Assembly (NCBI RefSeq): GCF_005048265.1
Contig: NZ_SUNH01000021.1
Location: 1-64,000 of the forward strand
Source: Paracoccus hibiscisoli
GTDB taxonomy: Bacteria > Pseudomonadota > Alphaproteobacteria > Rhodobacterales > Rhodobacteraceae
DNA length: 64,000 nt
Reading direction: 5' to 3'
Below the pieces are notes generated by a model. It saw only the letters and a list, made by a program, of their open reading frames with translations. It ran no database searches and was not told the DNA's origin. The stretch's first letter is position 1, and each line of letters opens with the position of its first letter. Both the position numbers and the translations under genes were made by a program. Positions 43,600 to 52,725 of the stretch are shown one piece after another.

Positions 43600-44217
43600 A
43601 TGATCCTTCTGGCCAACCCGAACACGAACGCGGGCACGACGGCGGCGATGTGCGCCATCGCGCGGCCCTGGCTGCCCGACCTGCACGGCTGGACCGCACC
43701 CCAGGGCCCGTCCGTCATCCTGGACCCCGACCAGCTGGACCGTGCGGCGGACCGGATCGCCGCGCTGGACCCGCCACCGGGCTGTCGCGGCGTGATCGTG
43801 GCGGCCTTCGGCGATCCGGGCGCGGCGCTGCTGGCCCTGCGCCTCGGGCTGCCGGTCATCGGCATCGGGGCGGCGGCGGCGCGGGCGGCGGGGCATGGCG
43901 GACGGGCCTTTGCCGTGGCCACGACGACCCCGGCGCTGACCGCCCGGATCGACACGCTGATGCAGGGTGGCCCGGGCCGCTATCTGGGCTGCCACGTCAC
44001 CCCAGGCGCGCCAGAGGCGCTGATGGCCGACCCCGCCGCCCTGGACCGCGCGCTGCTGGCGGCCATCCACCGCGCGGCGGTGGCGGGGGCGCAAGCGGTG
44101 ATCATCGGCGGCGGACCCCTGGCGCAAGCCGCGCTGCGGTTGCAGCCGCACAGCCCCGTGCCCCTGATCCAGCCCGTCCCCGAGGCCGCCCGCGCCATGG
44201 CCGCCCTGCTGGCCTAG
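43600..44217 (+). CDS. Asp/Glu/hydantoin racemase-fold protein lacking both catalytic cysteines
   Basis: Protein of 205 residues of the Asp/Glu/hydantoin racemase superfamily, recognised by MILLANPNTNAGTTAAM and VIVAAFGDPGAALLALRLGL. In active racemases two cysteines act as acid and base, in the contexts ACFGDPG and LGCAGM. Here they read AAFGDPG and IGGGPLA, so both are absent, and ordinary two-base racemisation is not expected. AAGGA lies about 11 bp before the ATG. It is divergent from the importer operon and may use or bind a related compound. Confidence 0.78.
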   Translation: MILLANPNTNAGTTAAMCAIARPWLPDLHGWTAPQGPSVILDPDQLDRAADRIAALDPPPGCRGVIVAAFGDPGAALLALRLGLPVIGIGAAAARAAGHGGRAFAVATTTPALTARIDTLMQGGPGRYLGCHVTPGAPEALMADPAALDRALLAAIHRAAVAGAQAVIIGGGPLAQAALRLQPHSPVPLIQPVPEAARAMAALLA

Positions 44218-45038
44218 CGCATCACCGTGGTTCGACCGGGACCTGGGTGCAGATGCCGCCGCGGCAGGTCAGGTTCAGCACCCTCAGGCCGGCGGCCACG
44301 CGCACCGTTCCGAAAGATCCGCAACCCGACGCTGCACCCGCGCGCACGGGCGCAGGCTGGCGCCGTGTTGGGTTCCCTGCGGTCCGTGACGCATCCCTGC
44401 AGCACCTGCCCGACCCTTGGTCGACCTCTCCGGCCACCGGGAACAGAAGGGACCGCTGCGACGCCACCCAATCTTACCACTGGCGACGAACATTGGGGCG
44501 CGGCCCGACACGCTCCATGCCGAATACAGCCTGAAGCCCCTGGTGCAGGCCGATCAGCGTCCCCAGATCGCGCCTTCAGGCGCTTCACCTTCTTGGACGA
44601 TCAGTCGGATGCGACAGCCTGCCCCAAGAAGGCGGGCGAATACTGCGACGGACCTCGGGCAGGTCGATCAAGGCCATGATAACGGGCAGCATCGCCCGCC
44701 CTGACCTGTGTGTCCGACGCTGCCGGCACCACGCAGGGCAGGAGCATGCTGAGCGCCGCCGCCCCTCCCGGCATGCCGCAGGCCACGGGGCAAGACCGCG
44801 CCGCGGTTTCGCTGCAGAGAGGCTGCATGGCGGCACGATCCGGCGGATCGGGCATGGCGTATGTTGCACAGGCGCATCACCGATGCCCTTAGGACACCTC
44901 CCGAAGGGCTTTCCCGAATGCAGGTCAGAGCCATATGGGAGAAGGACGGTGAGGCGGATACGGTCCTGTCAGCCATCACCGTGGGAAATTTCACGGGCAC
45001 GCGGGCGATCCGCGCAGGGCACCGTTTGCCCCGCGCGG
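44218..45038. other. Long stretch with no convincing gene
   Basis: About 820 bp between the racemase-like gene and the DUF2141 gene. Open frames are present on both strands, as expected for high-GC DNA, but none has a ribosome site with a recognisable domain. A minus-strand frame at 44222-44467 ends in LTCRGGICTQVPVEPR, which might be the tail of a decayed or secreted protein but cannot be assigned. No tRNA, repeat array or terminator-like hairpin was recognised here. Confidence 0.5.
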
Positions 45039-45470
45039 TCACGGGTTCAGGTCGATACCCATCCGCAGCGAGGTGGTGCCCAGATCGAACGCGGCCTCAT
45101 CGAAACGGGGTGCGCGCCAGCGTGGCGCCTTTCCGATCGAGATGCCCCACCGCTCCTGCGGGATGCCGAGCGCGTTCGTATCCAGTCGGCCATTCGCGTT
45201 CTCGTCATGCAGCACGGCCACGGCGTAGCGCCCGGGCGGCAGGCCGTCGAACTGGCAGACCCCCTGCCCGCCCTGCGGCGCGATGCGGACATGGGCCACG
45301 CCCGGCGCGGCGGGAAAGCCTTGCGCGTTGTCGTGGAGCGTGCAGGCCAGAACGCCCTTGTCGGAGGACAGGCCCGTCACCGTCACCTCGACAAAGGCCG
45401 CGGGCGTCGCCAGTGCCGCCCCCGACAGGCCCGCCGTGGCGATGACCGCCATGCCGATCAGCTGCCGCAT
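45039..45470 (-). CDS. DUF2141 domain secreted protein
   Basis: Small exported protein of 143 residues. It has a signal peptide (MRQLIGMAVIATAGLSGAAL, cleavage near ALA), then VEVTVTGLSSDKGVLACTLH and GRYAVAVLHDENANGRLDTN, whose D-x-N-x-N-G-x-x-D element is typical of DUF2141. The fold is beta-sandwich-like; function is unknown. The ATG at 45470 gives a clean leader and is preceded by GGGGAGA. A longer frame to 45533 is not supported. Confidence 0.82.
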   Translation of the reverse strand: MRQLIGMAVIATAGLSGAALATPAAFVEVTVTGLSSDKGVLACTLHDNAQGFPAAPGVAHVRIAPQGGQGVCQFDGLPPGRYAVAVLHDENANGRLDTNALGIPQERWGISIGKAPRWRAPRFDEAAFDLGTTSLRMGIDLNP

Positions 45471-45583
45471 CCTGTGTCTCCCCGCGTGTTGTGCATCGGA
45501 CGCAACACCATCACGATTGCCTGCGACGAACAACCGCCCCGGATGCGCCCCGGGATCACCATCGTTTGAGGCCGCAACGCGAA

Positions 45584-45608
45584 ACGGCCGCGCAGGGGGC
45601 GCGGCCGT
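45584..45608 (-). terminator. Terminator-like hairpin after the ferredoxin gene
   Basis: Arms acggccgcgc and gcgcggccgt (perfect 10 bp) enclose a 5-nt loop about 22 bp past the ferredoxin stop. The minus transcript continues with a short U run after the stem, so it is a plausible but weak rho-independent terminator. Confidence 0.6.
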
Positions 45609-45629
45609 CCGGGGTCCTTGGGGGTCGGA

Positions 45630-45983
<354 letters not shown>

Positions 45984-45993
45984 TTAGGCGATC

Positions 45994-46021
45994 GGGGGCG
46001 GTTTGAAAAGGGGCCGCCCCC
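45994..46021 (-). terminator. Hairpin after the Do-type protease gene
   Basis: Arms gggggcgg and ccgccccc with a 12-nt loop lie just downstream (minus direction) of the protease stop. The U residues are in the loop rather than after the stem, so function as an intrinsic terminator is uncertain. Confidence 0.4.
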
Positions 46022-46028
46022 GCCGGCC

Positions 46029-47606
46029 TCATTCGGCGGGTGCCTCATCCGTCAGCGGCAGGGCCACGAACAAAGGCTCTCCGCCGCGCCGGATCAGCAT
46101 CAAGACGGACCGGCGACCGGCCTCGCGGGCCTCATCGATGCGGTCGGTCAGGTCCGACAGGGTCGCGACGGTCTGCTGGTTCACATCGGTGATGATGTCA
46201 CCGGCGGCCAGACCCTTTTCGGCGGCCGGACCCTCGGGGTCGACGCCGGTGATGACCAGGCCCCGCGCATCGCGCGGCGCGCCCAGTTCGGTCGCCATCT
46301 CGGGGGTCAGCACGGTCACGGACATGCCCAGGACATCGCTTTCCGACGGCTCGTCGTCGGGCGTCTCGGGGGTGCCGCCACCCTGCGCGGTCTCACGGCG
46401 GCCCAAGGTCACGTCCAGCGTCAGTTCGTCGCCCTCGCGCATGACGACGATCTGGGCGGTCTCTCCGGCAGGCGCCTCGGCCACGCGGCGGACAAGGGCG
46501 CGGGTATCGGCGACCTCGGTCCCCGCGAAGGCGGTGATCACGTCGCCGGTCAGCAGGCCCGCATCACGCGCCGGCCCCTCGGGGACGTCGGTGATCATCG
46601 CGCCGCCGGTGACGTCCAGCCCCATCGCCTCGGCCATCTCCGGCGTCACGTCCTGGATCATCACGCCCAGCCAGCCGCGCCGGGTCTCTCCGAACTCCTG
46701 CAGCTGCGCCACGACCTGCGACACCACGTTCGACGCCATCGAGAACCCGATGCCGATCGAGCCGCCATTGGGCGACAGGATGGCCGTGTTCACGCCGATC
46801 ACCTCGCCCTGCAGGTTGAACAGCGGGCCGCCAGAATTGCCGCGGTTGATCGCCGCGTCGGTCTGCAGATAGTCGTCATAGGTGCCCGACAGCTCGCGAT
46901 TGCGCGCCGACACGATCCCCGAGCTGGCCGAGAATCCCTGCCCCAAGGGGTTGCCCAGGGCCAGGACCCAATCACCCACGCGGGCCGAGTCGCTGTCGCC
47001 GAACCGCACGAAGGGGATGGCCTCGTCGCTCTCGACCTTCAGCAGGGCCACGTCGGTATTGGGGTCGGTGCCGACCACGGTCGCGGGCAGGCGCTGGCCG
47101 GAGTAGAACTCGACCTCGATCTGGTCGGCGCCGTCGATGACGTGGTTGTTCGTCACGATGAACCCGTCCGCCGAGATCACGAAGCCCGACCCAAGTGCGT
47201 TCGACCGCTGCGGGCGGCGCTGCTGGGGCATGCCCTCTGGGCCGCCCGGCATGCCCGGAAAGCCGAATTCGCGGAACAGGTCGGAAAACGGGCTGCCCTC
47301 GGGGAATGACGGCCCGCCGGTGGGCTGCGACACGACCGAGGTGGTGGTGATGTTCACCACCGCGGGCGACACCTGCTCGGCCAGATCGGCAAAGCTGCCC
47401 GGCATCACCTGCGAGGGCGGGGCGCCGTTGGCCTCCATCCCAAGGGGCTGGTTGGCATCGGCGGCGTCCTGCGCCTGCTGGCTGACCTCGGGCGGCAGAT
47501 CGTCATTGGCGGGATCGACCACCTGCTGTGCGCCGGCATGCCCAAGCCCGACGACCAGCGCCAGGGCCGATGCGGTCAGGATGTGCCGGGGGAAAAGCGG
47601 TTTCAT
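46029..47606 (-). CDS. Do-type (DegP/DegQ/MucD) periplasmic serine protease
   Basis: Periplasmic protease/chaperone of 525 residues. A signal peptide (about 1-26) is followed by a linker with a Gly/Pro/Phe-rich loop and the trypsin-like domain with catalytic His155 (TNNHVID), Asp185 (DVALL) and Ser258 (GNSGGPL). Two PDZ domains follow (about 295-390 and 405-510), the second with GPAAEKGLAAGDIITDVN. It degrades misfolded envelope proteins. It lies next to hflKC but is separated from it by a strong terminator, so it has its own promoter. Confidence 0.92.
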   Translation of the reverse strand: MKPLFPRHILTASALALVVGLGHAGAQQVVDPANDDLPPEVSQQAQDAADANQPLGMEANGAPPSQVMPGSFADLAEQVSPAVVNITTTSVVSQPTGGPSFPEGSPFSDLFREFGFPGMPGGPEGMPQQRRPQRSNALGSGFVISADGFIVTNNHVIDGADQIEVEFYSGQRLPATVVGTDPNTDVALLKVESDEAIPFVRFGDSDSARVGDWVLALGNPLGQGFSASSGIVSARNRELSGTYDDYLQTDAAINRGNSGGPLFNLQGEVIGVNTAILSPNGGSIGIGFSMASNVVSQVVAQLQEFGETRRGWLGVMIQDVTPEMAEAMGLDVTGGAMITDVPEGPARDAGLLTGDVITAFAGTEVADTRALVRRVAEAPAGETAQIVVMREGDELTLDVTLGRRETAQGGGTPETPDDEPSESDVLGMSVTVLTPEMATELGAPRDARGLVITGVDPEGPAAEKGLAAGDIITDVNQQTVATLSDLTDRIDEAREAGRRSVLMLIRRGGEPLFVALPLTDEAPAE

Positions 47607-47740
47607 GCGATGTCCTCATCTCTCGATGGCAGGGGTGCGGATGCGGCCCGATCTGCCGTGACGGATATGACTGCTATCTAAGGGCGCGTGGCAAATAAAT
47701 CACGCTCTCGGGTTGTGAACTGATCGTGACTTTTGTTGCG

Positions 47741-47769
47741 AAAACGGGCGGGGGTTTCCCCCCGCCCGT
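47741..47769 (-). terminator. Strong rho-independent terminator of hflKC
   Basis: On the minus strand, ACGGGCGGGGG and CCCCCGCCCGT form a perfect 11-bp stem with a GAAA loop, followed by TTTT. The stem begins 8 bp past the hflC stop codon. Confidence 0.85.
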
Positions 47770-47777
47770 CCATCAGA

Positions 47778-49079
47778 TCAGTTGGCCGGGGCCGGTTCGA
47801 CAGGCGCATCCGCCGGTGCGGGCTCTGCCGGGGCAGGCTCGGCGGGGGCCGGTTCAGCGGGTGCGGGATCGGCGGGGGCGGGCTCGGCGGGGGCGGGTTC
47901 GGCGGGGGCGGTTTCCGCGGGGGCGGTTTCCGCGGGCGCCTCCTGACCGGCATCGGGCGCCGGGGTCATCTGTACCTCGGGCAGCACCATCTCCGAAGGC
48001 TCCTGCGGGGGTGCCGCCAGGCTCTCGGGGACGGGGGTCAGCTGCACGCCAGCCGATTCGCCGATGCGGTTGCCCTCGCTGTCGATCACATCGGGCGTGA
48101 CCAGCGTCTCGGCATCGCCGTTCACGTCGCTCAGCGTCAGCCCCAGACGTTCGGCCGCATTGCCCGGCGGAACCGGGGTCGCGGCCGGGTTGGCATTCTC
48201 CGCGCCGTCGCTGGACAGGTAGGTGAAGAACTCGCTGTCCGGCTGCATCACCATGGAGCTGTTCTCACCGCGCAGCGCCCGCTGATACGAGGTCAGCGAC
48301 CGCGTGAACGAGAAGAACTCGGGGTCGCGCCCATAGGCGTCCGCATAGATCGCGTTGCGCTGCGCATCGGCCTCGCCTCGGATGATCTCGGAGCGGCGGC
48401 GCGCCTCGGAGGTCAGCTCGACCACGGTCCGGTCGGCTGCGGCCCGCACGCGCTGCGCGGCCTCGTTACCGCGGGCGACCTCGTCGGCGGCCTCACGGTT
48501 CCGTTCGGCCCGCATCCGCGCATAGGTCGCGTTCAGGTTCTGCTCGGGCAGGTCGGTGCGGGTCAGGCGCACGTCGATGATCTCGATCCCCAGACCCGCC
48601 GAATTGGCGCGCGCCTCGTCGCGGATCTGGTTCATAAGGCTGGTCCGGTCATCAGACAGCACCGAGGTCGAGGGAACTGTACCCAGAACGCCCCGGATGG
48701 CGTCGACGACGATCGGCTCCAGCCGCATCTCGGCGGCCTGGATGCCCTGGACGCCGACGGCCTGACGGAAGCGGACCGGATCGGTGATCCGCCAGCGGGC
48801 AAAGGCGTCGACCACCAGGCGGCGGTCATCCAGCGGGGTGACCTCCAGCGGGCTGGTCGGCAGGCCCAGGATGCGCCCGTCATATTTGACGACATTGTCG
48901 ATGAAGGGCAGCTTGAAGTTCAGGCCCGGCGTCTCCTGGACGTTCACGACCCGGCCGATCCGCAGGACCAGCGCCTTTTCGCGCTCGTCCACGATGAACA
49001 GCGACGATCCGGCGACCACGGCAACGACGACCAGCGCGGGCAGGGCCAGGGCGGTCAGGATATTGGTGCGCGCGGCCAT
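47778..49079 (-). CDS. hflC: HflC, SPFH-domain membrane protein, with a Pro-Ala-Glu repeat tail
   Basis: Membrane-anchored regulator of the FtsH protease, acting with HflK. An N-terminal helix (about 9-28) is followed by FIVDEREKALVLRIGRVVNV and the SPFH domain, then a charged helix (ATYARMRAERNREAADEVARG) and the conserved PEFFSFTRSLTSYQRAL. Ordinary HflC stops near 300-330 residues. This protein has 433: after FFTYLS the last ~120 residues are low complexity, ending in eight APAEP-like repeats. Its ATG overlaps the hflK stop (TGATG). The tail's role is unknown; it would lie on the periplasmic side if topology follows E. coli. Confidence 0.9.
   Translation of the reverse strand: MAARTNILTALALPALVVVAVVAGSSLFIVDEREKALVLRIGRVVNVQETPGLNFKLPFIDNVVKYDGRILGLPTSPLEVTPLDDRRLVVDAFARWRITDPVRFRQAVGVQGIQAAEMRLEPIVVDAIRGVLGTVPSTSVLSDDRTSLMNQIRDEARANSAGLGIEIIDVRLTRTDLPEQNLNATYARMRAERNREAADEVARGNEAAQRVRAAADRTVVELTSEARRRSEIIRGEADAQRNAIYADAYGRDPEFFSFTRSLTSYQRALRGENSSMVMQPDSEFFTYLSSDGAENANPAATPVPPGNAAERLGLTLSDVNGDAETLVTPDVIDSEGNRIGESAGVQLTPVPESLAAPPQEPSEMVLPEVQMTPAPDAGQEAPAETAPAETAPAEPAPAEPAPADPAPAEPAPAEPAPAEPAPADAPVEPAPAN
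47820..47939 (-). repeat. 15-bp tandem repeats encoding APAEP units in HflC
   Basis: Eight successive 15-bp units encode APAET, APAEP or APADP (residues about 381-420 of HflC). The units are similar but not identical at the DNA level. Such tracts often change copy number by slippage. Confidence 0.8.
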
Positions 49080-50359
49080 CAGTTCGTCCCTCCGGTGGTA
49101 GTGGTGGTGGCGGGCTGGGCGGGGGCCTGCCCTGCGGCGGGTGCTGCGGGAGCCTGAGCCGCGTTGCCCGTGTTGCCGCGCAGCTGGTCCAGCGGCAGAT
49201 AGGGCACGACGCCCGATCCGCCCTCGCCACCGCCGATGCCCTCGCCGATGATGATCTTGTTCACCTCGCCCAGCACCTGCTCCATCGTCTCCAGATACAT
49301 CCGGCGACGGGTCACGTCAGGCGCGTTCACGTATTCCTCGTAGATCGAGTTGAAGCGCGCGGCCTCACCGGCTGCGGTGTTGACCGCCTCGGCACGGTAA
49401 CCCTCGGCCTGTTCCAGGATCTGGGCGGCCTGACCGCGTGCGGCGGCCAGTTCGCGGTTGGCATAGGCGTCGGCCTCGTTCTGCAGACGGTCACGTTCCT
49501 GCTGGGCGGCCTGCACCTCGCGGAACGAGTCGATGACCTCCTCGGGCGGATCGGCGCGGTCCAGGTTGACGCGGATGACGTTGATGCCCGATTGATAGCT
49601 GTCCAGCGTGGTCTGGACGGCGGTGCGCAGGTCGCTGGCGATGACACCGCGATCGCGGTTCAGGATCGGGGCCAGCTCGCTGCGGGCGATGATGTCGCGC
49701 ATCGCCGCCTCGGACACGGCGCGGATGGTGTCCGCCGGGTCCGCCAGGTTGAACAGGAAGGCCTGCGGGTCGCGGATGTTCCAGACGACCTGGTATTCCA
49801 TGTTCACGATGTTCTGGTCGCGGGTCAGCATCAGGCCGGTATCCATCGGCCCGGCCTGACCGGTGCCGATCTCGGTGACGCGTTCGTTGGTGACGGGCAC
49901 GACCTCGGCGGTGACGACCGGCCAGGGGGCAAAGTTCAGACCCTCGGTCCCCACGGCGATGGCGCGGCCGAACAGGAACTCGACCGATTGCTCGTTGGTC
50001 TGCACCCGGTAGAAGCTGGCAAAGGCCCACAGGCCCACCGCGGCCAGGCCGGCGATCACCAGGGTCGATCGGTTCAGCCCGAAATTCGGGCCCATCGGGC
50101 TGCGCGGGCCATTGCCGCCGCCGCCGGTTCCCCCGCCGGTGCCGCGACCGCCCATCAGGACGCGCAGTCGTTCCTGACCCTTCTTCATCAGGTCCTCGAT
50201 CTCGGGGCGCTGCGGGTCGCCCGCCGGTCCCGGACGGCGCGGGCCGCCCGGCGGCGGCTGCTCACCCCAGGGACGACCTGCAGGCTTCTTGTCACGATCC
50301 CCGTCATCACGACCGCCATTGCCGCCGCCGCCTCCGCCCCAGGGGCCCTGATTTGCCAT
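49079..50359 (-). CDS. hflK: HflK, SPFH-domain membrane protein
   Basis: Partner of HflC in the complex that encloses and modulates FtsH. The protein has 426 residues: a Gly-rich, charged cytoplasmic N-terminus (about 1-90), one membrane helix (TLVIAGLAAVGLWAFASFYR), the SPFH domain opening TNEQSVEFLFGRAIAV, a coiled-coil region (EVQAAQQERDRLQNEADAYA) and an Ala/Pro/Thr tail. It is first in the hflKC pair and probably has its own promoter in the 115-bp gap before it. Confidence 0.93.
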   Translation of the reverse strand: MANQGPWGGGGGGNGGRDDGDRDKKPAGRPWGEQPPPGGPRRPGPAGDPQRPEIEDLMKKGQERLRVLMGGRGTGGGTGGGGNGPRSPMGPNFGLNRSTLVIAGLAAVGLWAFASFYRVQTNEQSVEFLFGRAIAVGTEGLNFAPWPVVTAEVVPVTNERVTEIGTGQAGPMDTGLMLTRDQNIVNMEYQVVWNIRDPQAFLFNLADPADTIRAVSEAAMRDIIARSELAPILNRDRGVIASDLRTAVQTTLDSYQSGINVIRVNLDRADPPEEVIDSFREVQAAQQERDRLQNEADAYANRELAAARGQAAQILEQAEGYRAEAVNTAAGEAARFNSIYEEYVNAPDVTRRRMYLETMEQVLGEVNKIIIGEGIGGGEGGSGVVPYLPLDQLRGNTGNAAQAPAAPAAGQAPAQPATTTTTGGTN

Positions 50360-50396
50360 CCGATAGACCTTCTTTCGTAAGAATTTCCGTTACTTG

Positions 50397-50425
50397 AAAA
50401 CTGGGGCGCGGGGCCGAAATGTCAA
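50397..50425 (-). promoter_or_regulatory. Possible hflKC promoter
   Basis: On the minus strand TTGACA (50420-50425) is a perfect -35 element, with AGTTTT 17 nt downstream as a poor -10. It sits 38-66 bp before the hflK start. The weak -10 keeps confidence low, although -10 boxes are often degenerate in this group. Confidence 0.35.
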
Positions 50426-50474
50426 CCCTGCGACCCGCCCCTGGCCGCGACCCAAGGCCGCGCCCACGGTGTTG

Positions 50475-51854
50475 TCATCCCGTGACCGCCGCCAGACGGC
50501 GCGTGGGATGGCGCATCGTCACCAGTTCCTCGGCCGCCGTCGGGTGGACGGCGATGGTGGCGTCGAACTGCGCCTTGGTCGCGCCCATGCCGATGGGGAT
50601 GGCCGCCAGCTGGATCATCTCCCCGGCCTCGGGGCCGAAGATGTGGCAGCCCAGCACCCGGTCATCGGCCGGGTCGACCAGCAGCTTCATCATCACCTTG
50701 GCGTCGCTGCCCGCGAACATGGTCCGCATGGGCCGGAAGGTCGTGGCATAGACGTCGACCGCGCCCCGCGCATGGGCCTCCTCCTCGGTCAGACCGACCG
50801 AGGCGACCTCGTGGGGGCGCAGATAGACCGCGCTGGCGACGATGGAGTGATCGACCGTCCGGGGCCGCGCGCCGAACACGGTATCGGCGAACGCATGCCC
50901 CTCGCGGATCGCGACCGGGGTCAGGTTCACGCGGTCGGTCACGTCGCCCACCGCAAAGATCGACGGCACGCAGGTCTGCGACCACTCGTCGACCTCGATC
51001 GCGCCGTTGCGTTTGGTGCGGACCTCGGTCGTCTCCAGCCCCAGCCCCCGGGTATAGGGGTCGCGCCCGGTCGCCATCAGCACCGCGTCGAACCGCTCAT
51101 CCGTACCGTCGTCGAAGCGCACGCGGATGCCGTCGCCGTCGCGCTCCAGCGCTGCGGGCGTCAGGCCCAGACGCAGATCCACCCCCACCGTGCTCAGCTG
51201 CAGGGTGGCCAGGTCGCGCGCCTCGCGGTCAAAGCCGCGCAGCACCGCGTCGCCGCGATAGGCCTGCACCGTGTCCACGCCCAGCCCCGCCAGGATGGTC
51301 GCGAATTCGCAGGCGACAAAGCCGCCGCCCACCAGCAGGATGCGCCCCGGCAACCGGTCCATCAGGAACAGGTCGTCCGAGATCATCGCCAGCTCCTCTC
51401 CGGGGATGCCGATGGGCGCGGGCCTGCCGCCGGTGGCGATCAGGATGTGGCGCGCGGTGCGGGTCGTGCCATCGGCCAGGCGCACCTGGTGATGGCCGTC
51501 CAGGGTCGCGCGCTGGTCGTGGATTTCGACGCCCGCGCGGGTCAGCCCGGCGCGATAGATCACCTCCAGCCGCAACAGCTCGGCATCCAGCTTTTCGCGG
51601 AACACCGTCCAATCGAACGTGCCCGCCTGCGCGTCGCACCAGCCGTATCCGCGCATTTCCTGCGTCATCAGCCCGGCCTGGGAGGCAAAGATCATCAGCT
51701 TTTTCGGCACGCAGCCCCGGATGACGCAGGTGCCGCCCATGCGGCTTTCCTCGGCCAGACCGACCCTGGCGCCATGCTCGCCCGCCGCGATCCGGGCCGC
51801 GCGCACGCCGCCCGAACCCCCGCCGATGACGAACAGATCGTAATCGAAGCTCAC
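50475..51854 (-). CDS. gor: Glutathione-disulfide reductase
   Basis: FAD/NADPH flavoenzyme of 459 residues that reduces oxidised glutathione. The FAD motif GGGSGGVRAAR is followed by the redox disulfide GGTCVIRGCVPKK, the NADPH motif VGGGFVACEFA, FAVGDVTDRV, and the C-terminal catalytic HPTAAEE. The start is GTG at 51854, one base after the rpiA stop, with GAGGGGGAA as ribosome site. It is co-transcribed with rpiA, an order common in Rhodobacterales. Confidence 0.93.
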   Translation of the reverse strand: MSFDYDLFVIGGGSGGVRAARIAAGEHGARVGLAEESRMGGTCVIRGCVPKKLMIFASQAGLMTQEMRGYGWCDAQAGTFDWTVFREKLDAELLRLEVIYRAGLTRAGVEIHDQRATLDGHHQVRLADGTTRTARHILIATGGRPAPIGIPGEELAMISDDLFLMDRLPGRILLVGGGFVACEFATILAGLGVDTVQAYRGDAVLRGFDREARDLATLQLSTVGVDLRLGLTPAALERDGDGIRVRFDDGTDERFDAVLMATGRDPYTRGLGLETTEVRTKRNGAIEVDEWSQTCVPSIFAVGDVTDRVNLTPVAIREGHAFADTVFGARPRTVDHSIVASAVYLRPHEVASVGLTEEEAHARGAVDVYATTFRPMRTMFAGSDAKVMMKLLVDPADDRVLGCHIFGPEAGEMIQLAAIPIGMGATKAQFDATIAVHPTAAEELVTMRHPTRRLAAVTG

Positions 51855-51855
51855 G

Positions 51856-52605
51856 TCATTCCCCCTCTTGCGCCAGCATGTCGGCGTCGATGTCGTCGCG
51901 CGCCAGCTCGACCACGCTGCCATCCTCGCGGCCGATGATGGCCAGGTCGCACATGCCCAGGAACAGGCCGTGTTCGACCACGCCGGGAATGCCCGACAGC
52001 GCGCGCGCCAGCGCCACCGGATCGGGGATCGCGCCCAGATGCAGGTCCAGGATCAGGTTGCCCTCATCCGTCACCACCGCGTCGCTGCCGCGCAGGCGCT
52101 GCAGCACGTCATGATCGCCCAGCTCCAGCGCCTCCAGGGCGCGGCGGATCAGCTTGCGCGTCGTCTCGAAGCCGAATTCCAGCACCTCGACCGGCAGGGG
52201 AAAGGCGCCCAGCACCTCGACCACCTTGCCGGGATCGGCGATCACGACCATGCGGTCGCTGGCGGCGGCCACGACCTTTTCGCGCAGATGCGCGGCCCCG
52301 CCGCCCTTGATCAGGTGCAGATGCGGGTCGACCTCGTCGGCGCCGTCGATGGTCATGTCCAGCCAGCCGATATCGTCCAGGCTCTCGACCGCCAGACCCA
52401 GGCTCTGGGCCAGATCGGCGGTGGCCTTCGACGTGGCGGCGCAGCGCAGCGACAGGCCCTCGGCCGCGACCCGCTCGGCCAGCACCCGCACCATCACGCT
52501 GGCGGTCGAGCCGGTGCCCAGACCCAGCCTCATCCCGTCCTCGACCAGGGCCACCGCGGCCCGCGCGGCGGCCAGCTTGGCCGGATCGGCCTGTGTAAGC
52601 GCCAT
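51856..52605 (-). CDS. rpiA: Ribose-5-phosphate isomerase A
   Basis: Interconverts ribose-5-phosphate and ribulose-5-phosphate in the pentose phosphate pathway. The protein has 249 residues with GLGTGSTASVMV (phosphate loop), TIDGADEVDPHL containing the catalytic acids, and KGGGAAHLREKVV with the catalytic Lys. ATG 52605 is chosen because AAGGA lies 8 bp upstream; the ATG between them is out of frame. Together with gor it links NADPH supply and glutathione reduction. Confidence 0.93.
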   Translation of the reverse strand: MALTQADPAKLAAARAAVALVEDGMRLGLGTGSTASVMVRVLAERVAAEGLSLRCAATSKATADLAQSLGLAVESLDDIGWLDMTIDGADEVDPHLHLIKGGGAAHLREKVVAAASDRMVVIADPGKVVEVLGAFPLPVEVLEFGFETTRKLIRRALEALELGDHDVLQRLRGSDAVVTDEGNLILDLHLGAIPDPVALARALSGIPGVVEHGLFLGMCDLAIIGREDGSVVELARDDIDADMLAQEGE

Positions 52606-52725
52606 GACGACATTCCTTCGCAAAAACCCGCTTGGGCCCGCTTATAAGGCACCCGCACCCGAAGGGCGAGGGGGCAGCCGCATTGCGACGACCGCTTTGC
52701 TGGGGTTTTCGGACTATACAGCGCC

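Noticed and set aside
44222-44467. Minus-strand frame of 81 codons ending in CRGGICTQVPVEPR
   Set aside because: It has no recognisable domain, leader or ribosome site; kept only as a note in the intergenic entry.
47805-47943. CRISPR-like or intergenic repeat array
   Set aside because: The repeats are in frame inside hflC and encode Pro-Ala-Glu units without spacers.
50440-50470. Hairpin terminator after gor
   Set aside because: The two ggccgcg copies are direct, not inverted, repeats and no T tract follows.
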